In this document: positions 26,193-35,494 of the stretch, in pieces | How the letters are laid out: each line of letters opens with the position of its first letter | How positions within the stretch are numbered: the first letter of the stretch is position 1 | Assembly (NCBI GenBank): GCA_951813075.1 | Contig: OX638343.1 | Location: 1,523,999 to 1,587,998, forward strand | Direction: 5' to 3' | DNA from: Arenicellales bacterium | GTDB taxonomy: Bacteria > Pseudomonadota > Gammaproteobacteria > Arenicellales > JAJDZL01 | DNA: 64,000 nt | Program-made: the position numbers and the translations under genes | The notes under the pieces: model-generated | Databases searched by the model: none | What the model was told of the DNA's origin: nothing | What the model saw: the letters and a program-made list of their open reading frames with translations, nothing else

Positions 26193-27885
26193 GGCACTTC
26201 TTCTCTTCCTGAAAGTACTTGATCACCGAGAACAATGGATTGGCGGCGGCCTGACCAAGCCCGCATATAGAAGCATCCATCATTGCGTTACCGATATCGG
26301 TGAGCACTGCTTCATCCCACTGATTCCTTTCCATTAATTTGACCGCTTTTTCGGTGCCAACACGACAAGGCGTACACTGACCGCAACTCTCATCCTCGAA
26401 AAATCGCATAAGATTCAACGCCGCTTGTCTCGTGCTGTCCTGATCGCTTAGTATGACAACAGCGTGAGACCCCACAAAACAACCATATTTTTCCAATTGT
26501 CCGAAATCAAGCGGCAGATTGTCCATGGACGCTGGCAAAATACCACCTGACGCACCACCTGGCAGATAAGCGCTGAATTCGTGGCCAGGCAACATACCTC
26601 CGCTGAACTCGTCAATCAATTCTCGCACCGTGATTCCAGCTGGGGCGACTTTAACCCCGGGTTCATTGACGCGACCGGATACCGAATAACTTCGAAGACC
26701 TTTCCCACCGTTACGCCCGTGCGAAGCAAACCAATCTGATCCCTTCTCGACAATGTCCCTAATCCAATACAGGGTCTCAACGTTCTGCACCAGCGTCGGT
26801 CGATCGAAGATGCCCTTTTCCGCAACGTACGGTGGTCTGTGTCGGGGCAATCCCCGCTTGCCTTCTATGGATTCTATCATAGAGGACTCCTCGCCGCAGA
26901 TATAGGCACCGGCTCCTCGACGAAGTTCAACCTTCGTATTGCCATACAGCCCAGCTTCCTGGACCAGCGCGAGTTCGGTCAAAAGAATTTCACGGGCAGC
27001 CGGGTATTCGTCGCGCAGATAGATATAGACGGTTTCGGCCTCAACCACCCACGCAGCAATCAGTACGCCTTCGAGAAATCGGTGAGGCTCGCGTTCAAGA
27101 TAGTACCGATCCTTGAAAGTACCGGGCTCTCCTTCGTCCGCATTCACTGCCATTAGTCGCGGACCTTTGTAATCGCGCACAATCTTCCATTTCAAACCCG
27201 TCGGAAATCCAGCTCCACCCATTCCACGCAGCGGTGAATCCTGAAGCAACGCAACCAGTTCTTCTTGCGTTCTCTTACCGGAATAACAATTCTGCAATAG
27301 TCTGTATCCACCCTCGAAGCGGTAGGCATCCAGATTCTGGTAGGACGGAATCGTCGGACTGATATCACGAGATTCCACCGCGCTGACAACCGAATTTAAG
27401 GTCGCGTGATCAATATGATTGTGCCCTACTTCCACTGTGGGTGCCGCAGCACATCGACCCATGCACGGTGCTCTCAGAATCCTGACTCGCGGTCCCATTT
27501 CTTCCTGCAGATCAGCAAGCAATTGTTGGGCGCCAAACATCTCACAGGTCAGACTGTCACATACGCGCACCGTGATCGGCGGGGGTGGATTCTCATCTTC
27601 TGCGATGATCGTAAAATGAGCATAGAATGTCGCCGTCTCATAGACTTCCGCAAGGGGCAAACGCATGACTTGCGCAAGTGCTGCAAGATCGTCGGAGTGA
27701 AGACTGCCATAGTGGTCTTGCAAGGTATGCAGATATTCAATCAGCAAATCACGACGAACGGGCAAGTGTCCAATGATGCTTTTGACTTCCGACACAGTCT
27801 TGGGAGACACCTGCCGACCTTTGGGTACGAAACGGTGCTGGGCTCTGCCTCTACCCGGATGTCTGGGGCGAACTAATTCTGACAC
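26182..27885 (-). CDS. fdsB: Formate dehydrogenase diaphorase subunit, fused NuoE-NuoF type (FdsG-FdsB)
   Basis: This subunit passes electrons from formate to NAD. Residues about 1-165 form a NuoE/FdsG-like thioredoxin-fold [2Fe-2S] domain (VCDSLTC and APCMGRC cysteines). Residues about 190-567 form the NuoF/FdsB-like part, with FMN segment RGMGGAGFPTGLKW, NADH segment GAGAYICGEESSMIESIEG and 4Fe-4S ligands in CGQCTPCRVGT. In many bacteria these are two genes; here they are one 567-residue chain. It is the first gene of the formate dehydrogenase operon. The 142-base upstream gap presumably holds its promoter, which I could not pick out. Confidence 0.92.
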   Translation of the reverse strand: MSELVRPRHPGRGRAQHRFVPKGRQVSPKTVSEVKSIIGHLPVRRDLLIEYLHTLQDHYGSLHSDDLAALAQVMRLPLAEVYETATFYAHFTIIAEDENPPPPITVRVCDSLTCEMFGAQQLLADLQEEMGPRVRILRAPCMGRCAAAPTVEVGHNHIDHATLNSVVSAVESRDISPTIPSYQNLDAYRFEGGYRLLQNCYSGKRTQEELVALLQDSPLRGMGGAGFPTGLKWKIVRDYKGPRLMAVNADEGEPGTFKDRYYLEREPHRFLEGVLIAAWVVEAETVYIYLRDEYPAAREILLTELALVQEAGLYGNTKVELRRGAGAYICGEESSMIESIEGKRGLPRHRPPYVAEKGIFDRPTLVQNVETLYWIRDIVEKGSDWFASHGRNGGKGLRSYSVSGRVNEPGVKVAPAGITVRELIDEFSGGMLPGHEFSAYLPGGASGGILPASMDNLPLDFGQLEKYGCFVGSHAVVILSDQDSTRQAALNLMRFFEDESCGQCTPCRVGTEKAVKLMERNQWDEAVLTDIGNAMMDASICGLGQAAANPLFSVIKYFQEEKKCHAQ

Positions 27886-28027
27886 TTCCGTTGCCTTAAG
27901 GTTAATACTTCCATAGCATTAGAATCGGCGATCTGCCTCAGGCTGCAACCTGATGTACAGATCAACCAACTATTTTATATCAACAATATTTATGGAAGCG
28001 CGAAACGGGAGTGCTGATGGTGTTGAA

Positions 28028-28768
28028 TCAAGAACACTTCGACTCACCGCAATTCAGGCAAGTCATGCAACCATCCAAATACACCATTGCACGGGTACTG
28101 CAAACGTTGCACAGGACTGCGCCTTCCGGAAGGCCGTCATCTGTCCCGCTGGACGACTGCTTGGTTCGGGCTTCGAACTCCCGACGTTTCTCTTGAAGTA
28201 TTTTCCGAGTGTGCTCTGGCAGTGGCTCATCCTGAATCATCCCGATCCGTTTCATATGCGTCTCGATGATGGAACCAATCTCGGCGACGAGTGACGGTAT
28301 GTATTTCCCTCCCTTCTGGAAATATCCACCTCGGGGGTCAAAAACCGCGTGGAGCTCCTCAACGAGGAAAGCACTGTCACCGCCTTTACGAAACACAGCA
28401 GAAATGATTCGCGTGAGCGCAACAGTCCACTGAAAATTATCCATATTCTTGGAGTTCAGAAAAATTTCATACGGACGTTTCCTCTCATAAGGCGTTCCGG
28501 CGTTTACGATCATGTCGTTAATCGTCACATACAGTGCATGTTCCGAGTAAGGTGTCTTGATCTTGTAAGTGCTGCCTCTGAGCATCTCCGGACGCTCAAT
28601 GCGCTCATGCATTTCAATAATATTGGATGGTTCCTCGGCAATATCTTTAATGAGATCACCACCATCCTGTGAGCTGACCTTTTCTGAAGACGTGAACAGC
28701 GAATCGGGTGAATCTGTTTTAGCCGCCACTCGATAACTGACGATAGGTTTATTGATCTTTATGGTCAC
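28028..28768 (-). CDS. nrdJb: Class II ribonucleotide reductase, C-terminal (TSCPD) subunit NrdJb
   Basis: The 246-residue product corresponds to the C-terminal part of B12-dependent ribonucleotide reductase, split off as in Pseudomonas NrdJab. It carries a TSCPD-like domain (LYVTINDMIVNAG through GGDSAFLVEELHAVF) and ends in a cysteine-rich tail (CNVCSTRAM and CMTCLNCGESKCS). That tail would re-reduce the active-site cysteines or bind zinc. It lies 12 bases after nrdJa. A true split is supported because each part has its own start and stop and both are intact. Confidence 0.88.
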   Translation of the reverse strand: MTIKINKPIVSYRVAAKTDSPDSLFTSSEKVSSQDGGDLIKDIAEEPSNIIEMHERIERPEMLRGSTYKIKTPYSEHALYVTINDMIVNAGTPYERKRPYEIFLNSKNMDNFQWTVALTRIISAVFRKGGDSAFLVEELHAVFDPRGGYFQKGGKYIPSLVAEIGSIIETHMKRIGMIQDEPLPEHTRKILQEKRREFEARTKQSSSGTDDGLPEGAVLCNVCSTRAMVYLDGCMTCLNCGESKCS

Positions 28769-28780
28769 GTCTGTATACCT

Positions 28781-30910
28781 TTAGAATTTTCCGTAGTAGC
28801 CTTCCTTCAAGGCATCAAAGAGGTTTGCCGCAGTATGCACTTCACCATCATACTCGACTTCTTCGTTTCCTTTCAATTGAACAGTACTGCCGTCTTCGAG
28901 CTCAAACTCATACTTGGTTTCTTCGAGATCCTTGTCTCTGACCAAAACGCCCTGGAATGCTTCTGGATTGAAGCGAAATGTCGTGCAACCTTTCAGGCCG
29001 CTCTCGTAGGCAATCATATAAATTTCCTTGAAATCCTCAAACGGATAATCAGTCGGAACGTTCGCTGTTTTGGATATGGAAGAATCCACCCACTTTTGTG
29101 CAGCCGCTTGGACTGCAACGTGCTCGTTCGGTTTAACATCGTCTGATTTTACGAAGTAGTCCGGCAAAGACGAAAAATCGTCGGCGGTCGCATCCGAGTC
29201 GATCAGTTCCCGATATGCGAGCAACTCATAGGAATACACCTTGACGTTCTCTTTTGTTTTCTTGCCTTCCCGAATCACGTTTCGCGTGTATTCGTGAGCG
29301 AATGACGGTTCGATACCGTTACTGACATTGTTTCCAAGGGACAGGCTGATGGTGCCGGTTGGTGCGATTGAACTGTGATGTGTGAAACGCGCACCGGTAA
29401 CGGCAATCTCATCCGTCAGTTCCTCAGGCAGATTCTTCATGTATCTACTGTATTTCGCCAGAAGTACCGAACCTTTGAGTTTCTGACCGACACGAATTCC
29501 ATCAGCTTCCATTTCCGGCCGTATCGCCATCATTTTCGGAGTAACGGTAAAGGTTTCCTGAAAAATTGGCGCAGGCCCTTTTTCAGTTGCCAATTGAACA
29601 CCGGTTTTCCAACCGGTAATCGCCATTTCCTTTGCCACCTGTTCGGTAAACTCCAATGACTCCTGCGACCCGTATTTTATTTTCATCATGGTCAGAGTGG
29701 ATCCAAGTCCCAAAAAGCCCATACCATGCCGGCGTTTTCGCAAAATTTCCTTTGCCTGAGAGTTCAGTGGCAAACCATGGATTTCCACAACGTTGTCCAG
29801 CATTCTGGTAAAAATAGCAACAACTTCGCGGTATCGTTCCCAATCAAAACTGACCTCGTCGGAAAATGGATTGCTGACAAATTTAGTCAGATTGACTGAA
29901 CCGAGCAAACAGGCACCGTAAGGGGGCAAAGGCTGTTCACCGCAAGGATTGGTCGCTCTGATGTCCTCACAGAACCAGTTATTGTTCATCTCATTGACCC
30001 TGTCGATCAGGATGAAGCCAGGTTCGGCATAATCGTATGTGAGTTCCATAATTGAATCCCACAATCGCCGTGCCTCAATGGTTGAATAAACACGCATGGC
30101 AACCCTGCCAAATTCATCCACAACGTAAGAATCTGTATCGGGGCCAGTCGGCCAGTGGTTCCAGATGATCTGATAGTCACCACTATCGTACTCCTGCTGC
30201 GAAGCAGGAAATACAAGATTCCACATGTCGTCCGTCATCACCGCGTTAACAAAATCATCGGTGATCAAACATGACAGATTGAACTGACGAAGACACCCGT
30301 CCTTTGACTTGGCTCGGATGAATTCCATGATGTCAGGATGCGACACATCAAAAACACCCATCTGCGCGCCGCGCCGCCCCCCAGCCGATGAAACCGTAAA
30401 GCACATCGCATCAAAAATGTCCATAAAGGACAGTGGACCGGAGGTATACGCACCAGCACCGCTGACAAAAGCGCCTTTGGGTCTCAGAGTGGAAAATTCG
30501 TAACCGATTCCGCAACCGGATTTTAGAGTGAGTCCTGCTTCATATACGGAATGCAGAATGCTTTTCATCGAATCGGAGATCGTATTCGAAACTGTGCAAT
30601 TGATAGTACTGGTGGAAGGTTTGTGTTCTTGAGCTCCTGCGTTGGAGACGATGCGACCGGCTGGAATCGCACCGTTTTGAAGCGCCCAGACAAAATCGTC
30701 AAACCATCTTTTACGAACCGGGCGCGCTTCAACTTCAGCCAGCGCTCTCGCAACCCGTATATAGGTATCCTCAATAGTTTTGTCGATGACTTCGCCGGTC
30801 TTTGATTTCAGGCGATATTTTCTATCCCAAGTGTCGAGTGATGCGTCTTGGAAGTCAATGCTTTCTGGAGATTCTGGTATGAGTTGCAGGTTATTTTGTA
30901 CGACGGCCAT
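28781..30910 (-). CDS. nrdJa: Adenosylcobalamin-dependent ribonucleotide reductase, catalytic part NrdJa
   Basis: The enzyme reduces ribonucleotides to deoxyribonucleotides using a radical from adenosylcobalamin, independent of oxygen. The 709-residue chain shows STINCTVSN (redox cysteine), the radical-site ATNPCGEQPLPPYGACLLGS and the phosphate-binding HHSSIAPTGTISLSLGNNVS. The C-terminal redox tail is supplied by the separate NrdJb gene. No cobalamin riboswitch motif or clear NrdR box is visible in the 297 bases upstream. That region is AT-rich and has two copies of ACTTTTTTGATTC (about 31065-31097). Confidence 0.93.
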   Translation of the reverse strand: MAVVQNNLQLIPESPESIDFQDASLDTWDRKYRLKSKTGEVIDKTIEDTYIRVARALAEVEARPVRKRWFDDFVWALQNGAIPAGRIVSNAGAQEHKPSTSTINCTVSNTISDSMKSILHSVYEAGLTLKSGCGIGYEFSTLRPKGAFVSGAGAYTSGPLSFMDIFDAMCFTVSSAGGRRGAQMGVFDVSHPDIMEFIRAKSKDGCLRQFNLSCLITDDFVNAVMTDDMWNLVFPASQQEYDSGDYQIIWNHWPTGPDTDSYVVDEFGRVAMRVYSTIEARRLWDSIMELTYDYAEPGFILIDRVNEMNNNWFCEDIRATNPCGEQPLPPYGACLLGSVNLTKFVSNPFSDEVSFDWERYREVVAIFTRMLDNVVEIHGLPLNSQAKEILRKRRHGMGFLGLGSTLTMMKIKYGSQESLEFTEQVAKEMAITGWKTGVQLATEKGPAPIFQETFTVTPKMMAIRPEMEADGIRVGQKLKGSVLLAKYSRYMKNLPEELTDEIAVTGARFTHHSSIAPTGTISLSLGNNVSNGIEPSFAHEYTRNVIREGKKTKENVKVYSYELLAYRELIDSDATADDFSSLPDYFVKSDDVKPNEHVAVQAAAQKWVDSSISKTANVPTDYPFEDFKEIYMIAYESGLKGCTTFRFNPEAFQGVLVRDKDLEETKYEFELEDGSTVQLKGNEEVEYDGEVHTAANLFDALKEGYYGKF

Positions 30911-31207
30911 ACTGGTAAAAATTATTCCTCACGCGAATTCAACAAAATTCGCTCTCTTCATTGATTATGTCGGGATTTTTGTATTTTTTTGACTGGATTT
31001 TGCGAAGTTAACCTGAGCGGAAATCAACTTAAATCCATAAAAAATTATATTGAATCTTTAAGCGACTTTTTTGATTCTTTTGGAACTTTTTTGATTCGAA
31101 ACACCTGTCTGAACCAGATTGGATTTGATTGTTCTCCAACAGATATTACATTAAGTATCGTTCTATATCAGATATTTACGTAATTGACTGTCAGACTCAC
31201 CAAATGC
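30911..31207. other. AT-rich leader between the VWA gene and nrdJa
   Basis: It holds a direct repeat of ACTTTTTTGATTC, two copies about 21 bases apart near 31065-31097. No gene, riboswitch or RNA was recognised. It must contain the promoter of nrdJab on the minus strand. Confidence 0.4.
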
Positions 31208-33340
31208 TCAAGTGGTAAGTTTTCGATATATGTCAGACACTTTCAGCGGCAGCCCGCGAACGTCGCTGACTACGGTGTAATTGACGTGTCCATACATATG
31301 TGGAAGATAGTCATGCGCCTGCGAATCAATCGTTATGCAATATGGATGAATTCCGGCATGTTTCGCTTCCATAAGTGCCTGTCGCGTGTCCTCAATACCG
31401 TATTCACCACGGTATCCGTCGTAATCGTCTGGCTTGCCGTCCGAGATCGTAATCAGCACCCGGGTTCGGGCATCCACTTCAATCAGTTTTCGAGTCAGGT
31501 GTCGGATGATCACTCCCATGCGGGTGTAATCCTGCGGTTTGATCCCGGCAATTCGGGCTTTGACGGTGCTGTCGTACGATTCTTCAAATGTCTTGATCCG
31601 ATAAAGTTCGCAACGCTTGCGAGTCATACCGGAAAACCCATATATCGCGTAACGATCGCCCAACGTCTGAAGTGCTTCGCTGAGCAGCACCAAGCTCTCG
31701 CGTTCGGCATCGTTGATCCAGCCTTTTGTTGAACCGCTCAAATCAACCATGAACACAACGGCCAGATTGCGTTCAAGCCGTCCCGACTTGATAAACAACC
31801 GATCCGTCACTTCATTCCCTTCGTGAATGTCCGGATAACTCTCGACAATGGCATCAATGTCAATGTCGTCACCGTTGGTCTGCCGACGAAGCATCTTGTT
31901 GTCACCGCGTAACGCCTCAAACGATTTTCGAATGTCGCGCACAAGGTGTGAGTACTTGTTCAATATAGCCTCGACAACCTGTTCGTTGGAAGGATGGATG
32001 TCCAGTTCCCTCAACTCACACCAATTTTTTCGATAGTGTCGACGACGAAAATCCCATTCGTCGTAATAAAACATACCCTCTGTCTTATTTTTCTTTTCCT
32101 CAGGCGGTTCTTCATCGGCTTGTAAGTCCTTTCTGTACTGACCATCTCCCGCAGGAACAAGATACTCCTGCGGAATTTCACCGAAATCCTGAATGATGCT
32201 ATTGGCGGTCTGAGCCATATCCTCGGGTAATACTACTGGTTGTCCATCGAGCATCAACATCATTTCAGATTCCCCTGCGTCGTCTTCATCGACCGCAAAA
32301 GTGACGTTTACCTTACCCTGCTCTCCCTCATTGTTCTCATCGGGTCCGGCAAGGCTCTCCGCAAGCATCGCCAGATCCGATCGAAATTTCTCTTTCTCCC
32401 TGTCAACGCGCTTTCGTGTTACGTGTCGTATCTTTTCCAGATCGACAATTCCCTGATAGCACGCAGATTCGGGCACATTAATATTTCGGTGGTAAAGCTC
32501 ATTTAAAATTCGGATTGAATCCATCACATCCGAATCCGGTCGTCTGATCGGCTCAAGCAGTTCTGATAGCCCGTCGATTTCCAGGCTGCTGTCTGCCGAT
32601 GCACTTAATTCGCCCATCTGGCGTACCAGTCCGGGCAGCTCTGCCTGCATTAGGCTCAGCAGTCTCATGTGCTCAACCGACTCGAATATGCGTAAAGCCC
32701 TGGTCGGGTCTCGATATTGCGCGATGGCCGCGCAGACAAAGGGGACACCGGTGTTGGGGTCCACCCGGAAAGTTCCATAACGCGTCTGTGCCAGCAAAAA
32801 TGTCCCGGTTGCTTTGTATAGTTGAAAGTTGAGCTGTTCCGAGTCGAACCACTTGAACGATGTCGGTAGGTAGATCGTTTCGGTGTCAGTCCAGGCTTGT
32901 GCGTCACTTTGGATGTCCAAGTCACGGCCGGATACACCTTTCACGTACTTGTTCAGAATTCCCACGACATCCTCAAAAGGAACGGAGTGTCGCTTCTGAC
33001 TCAGCTTGGCTGCATAGGTTTCAACTTCTCTCAGCGAAGCACTGCCGGGATACAGTCCCTGGCGGTCGTAAACATCCATGGCCTCGATGATCCACTTTGT
33101 CACATCATCCATATCCATCAGGCGGAACCCATCGCAGACATGATCCACGAACTGATAAGCCATTTCAGAATTGGATCTGGAAATCACGCCTGCCCAGTGC
33201 AAAGCGAACTCTTGCTGCTCCTTCTCCAGACCGGAAAGCTTACGTGCGAGTCCGCTGGCAGTACGACTAGGTGAAAGGACGGCACCAAGCAGTTCGTCCA
33301 GCTTCTCCTCAATCTGGACGGCTCTCAACTGCCTGCGCAT
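31208..33340 (-). CDS. VWA-domain protein of the NorD/CbbO type
   Basis: A 710-residue cytosolic protein with a C-terminal von Willebrand A domain. The MIDAS motif is DLSGST (533-538), with further metal-site residues in FSGM and TISDGKPDD. The N-terminal half is helical. The middle has a long acidic, low-complexity stretch (about 340-420). NorD and CbbO proteins act with an AAA+ partner to insert metals into, or activate, nitric oxide reductase or Rubisco. The matching ATPase lies 50 bases upstream, but no norCB or Rubisco genes are in the window, so the client is unknown. The ending (DIYRKLTT) is typical of NorD. Confidence 0.85.
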   Translation of the reverse strand: MRRQLRAVQIEEKLDELLGAVLSPSRTASGLARKLSGLEKEQQEFALHWAGVISRSNSEMAYQFVDHVCDGFRLMDMDDVTKWIIEAMDVYDRQGLYPGSASLREVETYAAKLSQKRHSVPFEDVVGILNKYVKGVSGRDLDIQSDAQAWTDTETIYLPTSFKWFDSEQLNFQLYKATGTFLLAQTRYGTFRVDPNTGVPFVCAAIAQYRDPTRALRIFESVEHMRLLSLMQAELPGLVRQMGELSASADSSLEIDGLSELLEPIRRPDSDVMDSIRILNELYHRNINVPESACYQGIVDLEKIRHVTRKRVDREKEKFRSDLAMLAESLAGPDENNEGEQGKVNVTFAVDEDDAGESEMMLMLDGQPVVLPEDMAQTANSIIQDFGEIPQEYLVPAGDGQYRKDLQADEEPPEEKKNKTEGMFYYDEWDFRRRHYRKNWCELRELDIHPSNEQVVEAILNKYSHLVRDIRKSFEALRGDNKMLRRQTNGDDIDIDAIVESYPDIHEGNEVTDRLFIKSGRLERNLAVVFMVDLSGSTKGWINDAERESLVLLSEALQTLGDRYAIYGFSGMTRKRCELYRIKTFEESYDSTVKARIAGIKPQDYTRMGVIIRHLTRKLIEVDARTRVLITISDGKPDDYDGYRGEYGIEDTRQALMEAKHAGIHPYCITIDSQAHDYLPHMYGHVNYTVVSDVRGLPLKVSDIYRKLTT

Positions 33341-33390
33341 GTGGGAGATCCCCGTGTCACTCCAGTAATCCGGGCCAAGCGGAAGCGATC

Positions 33391-34197
33391 TCAGAACAGT
33401 GATGAGGCCATTTCCCGTATCGCCGTAAGATTTTCCGGGTCATCGGTCAGGGTTTGAGTGATTGACGCATTACATGCGTCCAGAGGGGCAATTCCAAACA
33501 CGATCAGTTTGGCGGCATGTACAAGAAGACGTGTGCTTGCCCCCTCCTCCAGTCCGCTGCCTTTCAGGTTACGCGTCATGACGCCGAATCGTACGAGCGT
33601 ACTGGCAATTTCCCGGTCCACCTTGGCCTCGTGCATCAAGATCGATTGCTCCAGTTCGTTTTCTGGATAATCAAACTCCAACGACAGAAATCGCTGTCGG
33701 GTACTTTGCTTGAGATCTTTCAGTACACTCTGATAGCCCGGGTTGTAGGAGATGGTCAGATTGAAGGAATCCGGTGCATGAAGCAACTCACCAGTTTTCT
33801 CAACCGGTAATGCGCGCCGATTGTCGGCCAGCGGGTGAATGACAACAGTCGTATCCTTTCGCGCTTCAACAATCTCATCCAGGTAGCAGATTCCTCCGAC
33901 CCGTACCGCCCGCGCAAGTGGTCCGTCAACCCATTGCGTCTCACCACCCACGATCAGATATCGGCCTACCAAATCGGATGCTGTCAGATCATCGTGGCAC
34001 GCTACAGTCACCAAAGGAAGATTGAGCTTCCACGCCATATATTCCATAAATCTGGTTTTTCCACAACCGGTCGGGCCCTTCAGAAGCACCGGAATTCCAT
34101 TGCGGTGAGCACTTAGAAACAATTCGATCTCCGAACCCTGCGGCGCATAATACGGCTCAACCCGAATTGAGTAGTCTTCGCTTTCTCTCCTATACAT
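33391..34197 (-). CDS. MoxR-type AAA+ ATPase of the CbbQ/NirQ/NorQ family
   Basis: A 268-residue ATPase with Walker A GPTGCGKT (41-48), Walker B GGICYLDEI (101-109) and the family-specific segments YYAPQGSEIELF, ACHDDLTASDLVGRYLI, ISYNPGYQSVLKDLK and LEEGASTRLLVHAAK. Members form hexamers that remodel a client enzyme with a VWA partner. Similarity to CbbQ and NorQ is strong, but the choice between them cannot be made by eye. It is divergent from the Nudix gene, with about 100 bases between, and is first in the two-gene unit. Confidence 0.9.
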   Translation of the reverse strand: MYRRESEDYSIRVEPYYAPQGSEIELFLSAHRNGIPVLLKGPTGCGKTRFMEYMAWKLNLPLVTVACHDDLTASDLVGRYLIVGGETQWVDGPLARAVRVGGICYLDEIVEARKDTTVVIHPLADNRRALPVEKTGELLHAPDSFNLTISYNPGYQSVLKDLKQSTRQRFLSLEFDYPENELEQSILMHEAKVDREIASTLVRFGVMTRNLKGSGLEEGASTRLLVHAAKLIVFGIAPLDACNASITQTLTDDPENLTAIREMASSLF

Positions 34198-34296
34198 CGA
34201 CGATTCTGTCCAATAGTCACCGGTAAAACCAATAAGGATTAAAGAGTATATTAGTATCGTTCGATTTCACGCACTGAAAATTATCGGCTGCAGTCA

Positions 34297-34959
34297 ATGT
34301 TCTCAAATTCACAATTGACATCAGGTCAGAGTATCCCACTCGGTGAGTCGCTGAAGAGTCTGATCCGAAACAGGCTTTCGGTTTTTGAGACTAGAGCAGT
34401 CAATGAAGATAAACTCTCCCGAGCGGCAGTCGCATTCACCATTGTGAATGTGGAAGCCTCCGACGAAGCCGCGTTCGTGCTGACCCGCAGACCGAAGCAT
34501 CTCAACCGTCATGGCGGGCAATACGCCCTGCCGGGTGGCCGGCTTGATGATGGCGAATCATCGGTTGAAGCCGCACTGCGTGAACTCCACGAGGAAATAG
34601 GCATCCTGGTCGCCGAAAAAGATGTTCTCGGCGTTTTGGACGACTACCGTACGCGTTCCGGATTCATCATCACGCCGGTGGTAGTCTGGGCGGGACCAAA
34701 TGTGACCGTCAATCCTGACCCTATCGAGGTGGCGATGGTTTTCAGAATTCCGCTTGCGGATTTGGTGTCTCCCAGGATACCCGTTCTCGAAAGTTCAGAG
34801 GATGAAGGTCGATCGATTCTCTCGGCACCTATTGAAACTCTGGGGCATGAGGTATATGCACCAACCGCCGCGTTCATGTACCAGTTCAGAGAAGTAATCC
34901 TGTTTGACAGACAGACTCGCGTCGCACAGTTCGATCAGCCAAAATTTGCCTGGAAATGA
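34297..34959 (+). CDS. Nudix hydrolase, CoA pyrophosphatase-like
   Basis: A 220-residue hydrolase with a complete Nudix box (GRLDDGESSVEAALRELHEE continuing into IGI) preceded by RHGGQYALPGG, which is like the NuCoA signature of the NudL/CoA pyrophosphatase group. The expected reaction is hydrolysis of a nucleoside diphosphate linkage, perhaps in CoA, giving phosphopantetheine and 3',5'-ADP. The neighbouring convergent gene is coaD, which makes dephospho-CoA, so a CoA-turnover context is plausible but not proven. Confidence 0.8.
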   Translation: MFSNSQLTSGQSIPLGESLKSLIRNRLSVFETRAVNEDKLSRAAVAFTIVNVEASDEAAFVLTRRPKHLNRHGGQYALPGGRLDDGESSVEAALRELHEEIGILVAEKDVLGVLDDYRTRSGFIITPVVVWAGPNVTVNPDPIEVAMVFRIPLADLVSPRIPVLESSEDEGRSILSAPIETLGHEVYAPTAAFMYQFREVILFDRQTRVAQFDQPKFAWK

Positions 34960-34987
34960 CGATCGCGGTTATCCCGCGCCTGGCTGA

Positions 34988-35494
34988 TCAGCTCTTGTCG
35001 ATTGGCAGTTTTTCGGTAAGAGCGCTGTTCACCACAGGATGCACAAACTGCGATACGTCTCCACCAAGCTGTGCAATCTCTTTCACCAGGGAAGCGGCAA
35101 CAAACGCGTAATCTGCAGCGGGTGCGAAAAATAGGGTTTCGATGTTCGGGTCCAATTGACGGTTCATCCACGACAACTGGAACTCGTACTCAAAGTCTGA
35201 CACAGCCCTTAAACCTCGAATCACGATTCTGGAATTGACTTGCTTGGCAAAATCGATCAGCAATCCTTTGAATCCGATCACCTCGATACTATCGACGTGG
35301 GCGGTGGTAACCTTGATCAGTTCGATTCTTTCCTCTAAAGTGAACAGAGTCTTTTTATCTTTGCTGTCGGCAACCGCGACGATCAACTCGTCAAACAGAC
35401 CGACGACGCGCTCCATAAGATCAATATGCCCGTTGGTTACAGGGTCGAAACTACCGGGATAGATTGCGCGTGTTACACGCTGCGAATTACCCAT
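34988..35494 (-). CDS. coaD: Phosphopantetheine adenylyltransferase
   Basis: CoaD transfers AMP from ATP to 4'-phosphopantetheine, the penultimate step of CoA synthesis. The 168-residue protein is of standard length. It has the nucleotidyltransferase motif YPGSFDPVTNGH near its start, then VIRGLRAVSDFEYEFQL and the late SSxVKEIA-like segment ASLVKEIAQLGGDV. Here it follows rsmD at a distance of 400 bases, a commonly seen pairing. Confidence 0.95.
   Translation of the reverse strand: MGNSQRVTRAIYPGSFDPVTNGHIDLMERVVGLFDELIVAVADSKDKKTLFTLEERIELIKVTTAHVDSIEVIGFKGLLIDFAKQVNSRIVIRGLRAVSDFEYEFQLSWMNRQLDPNIETLFFAPAADYAFVAASLVKEIAQLGGDVSQFVHPVVNSALTEKLPIDKS

Noticed and set aside
30911..31207. Cobalamin riboswitch before the B12-dependent reductase genes
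   Set aside because: No B12-box-like sequence was seen in the upstream region on the minus strand.
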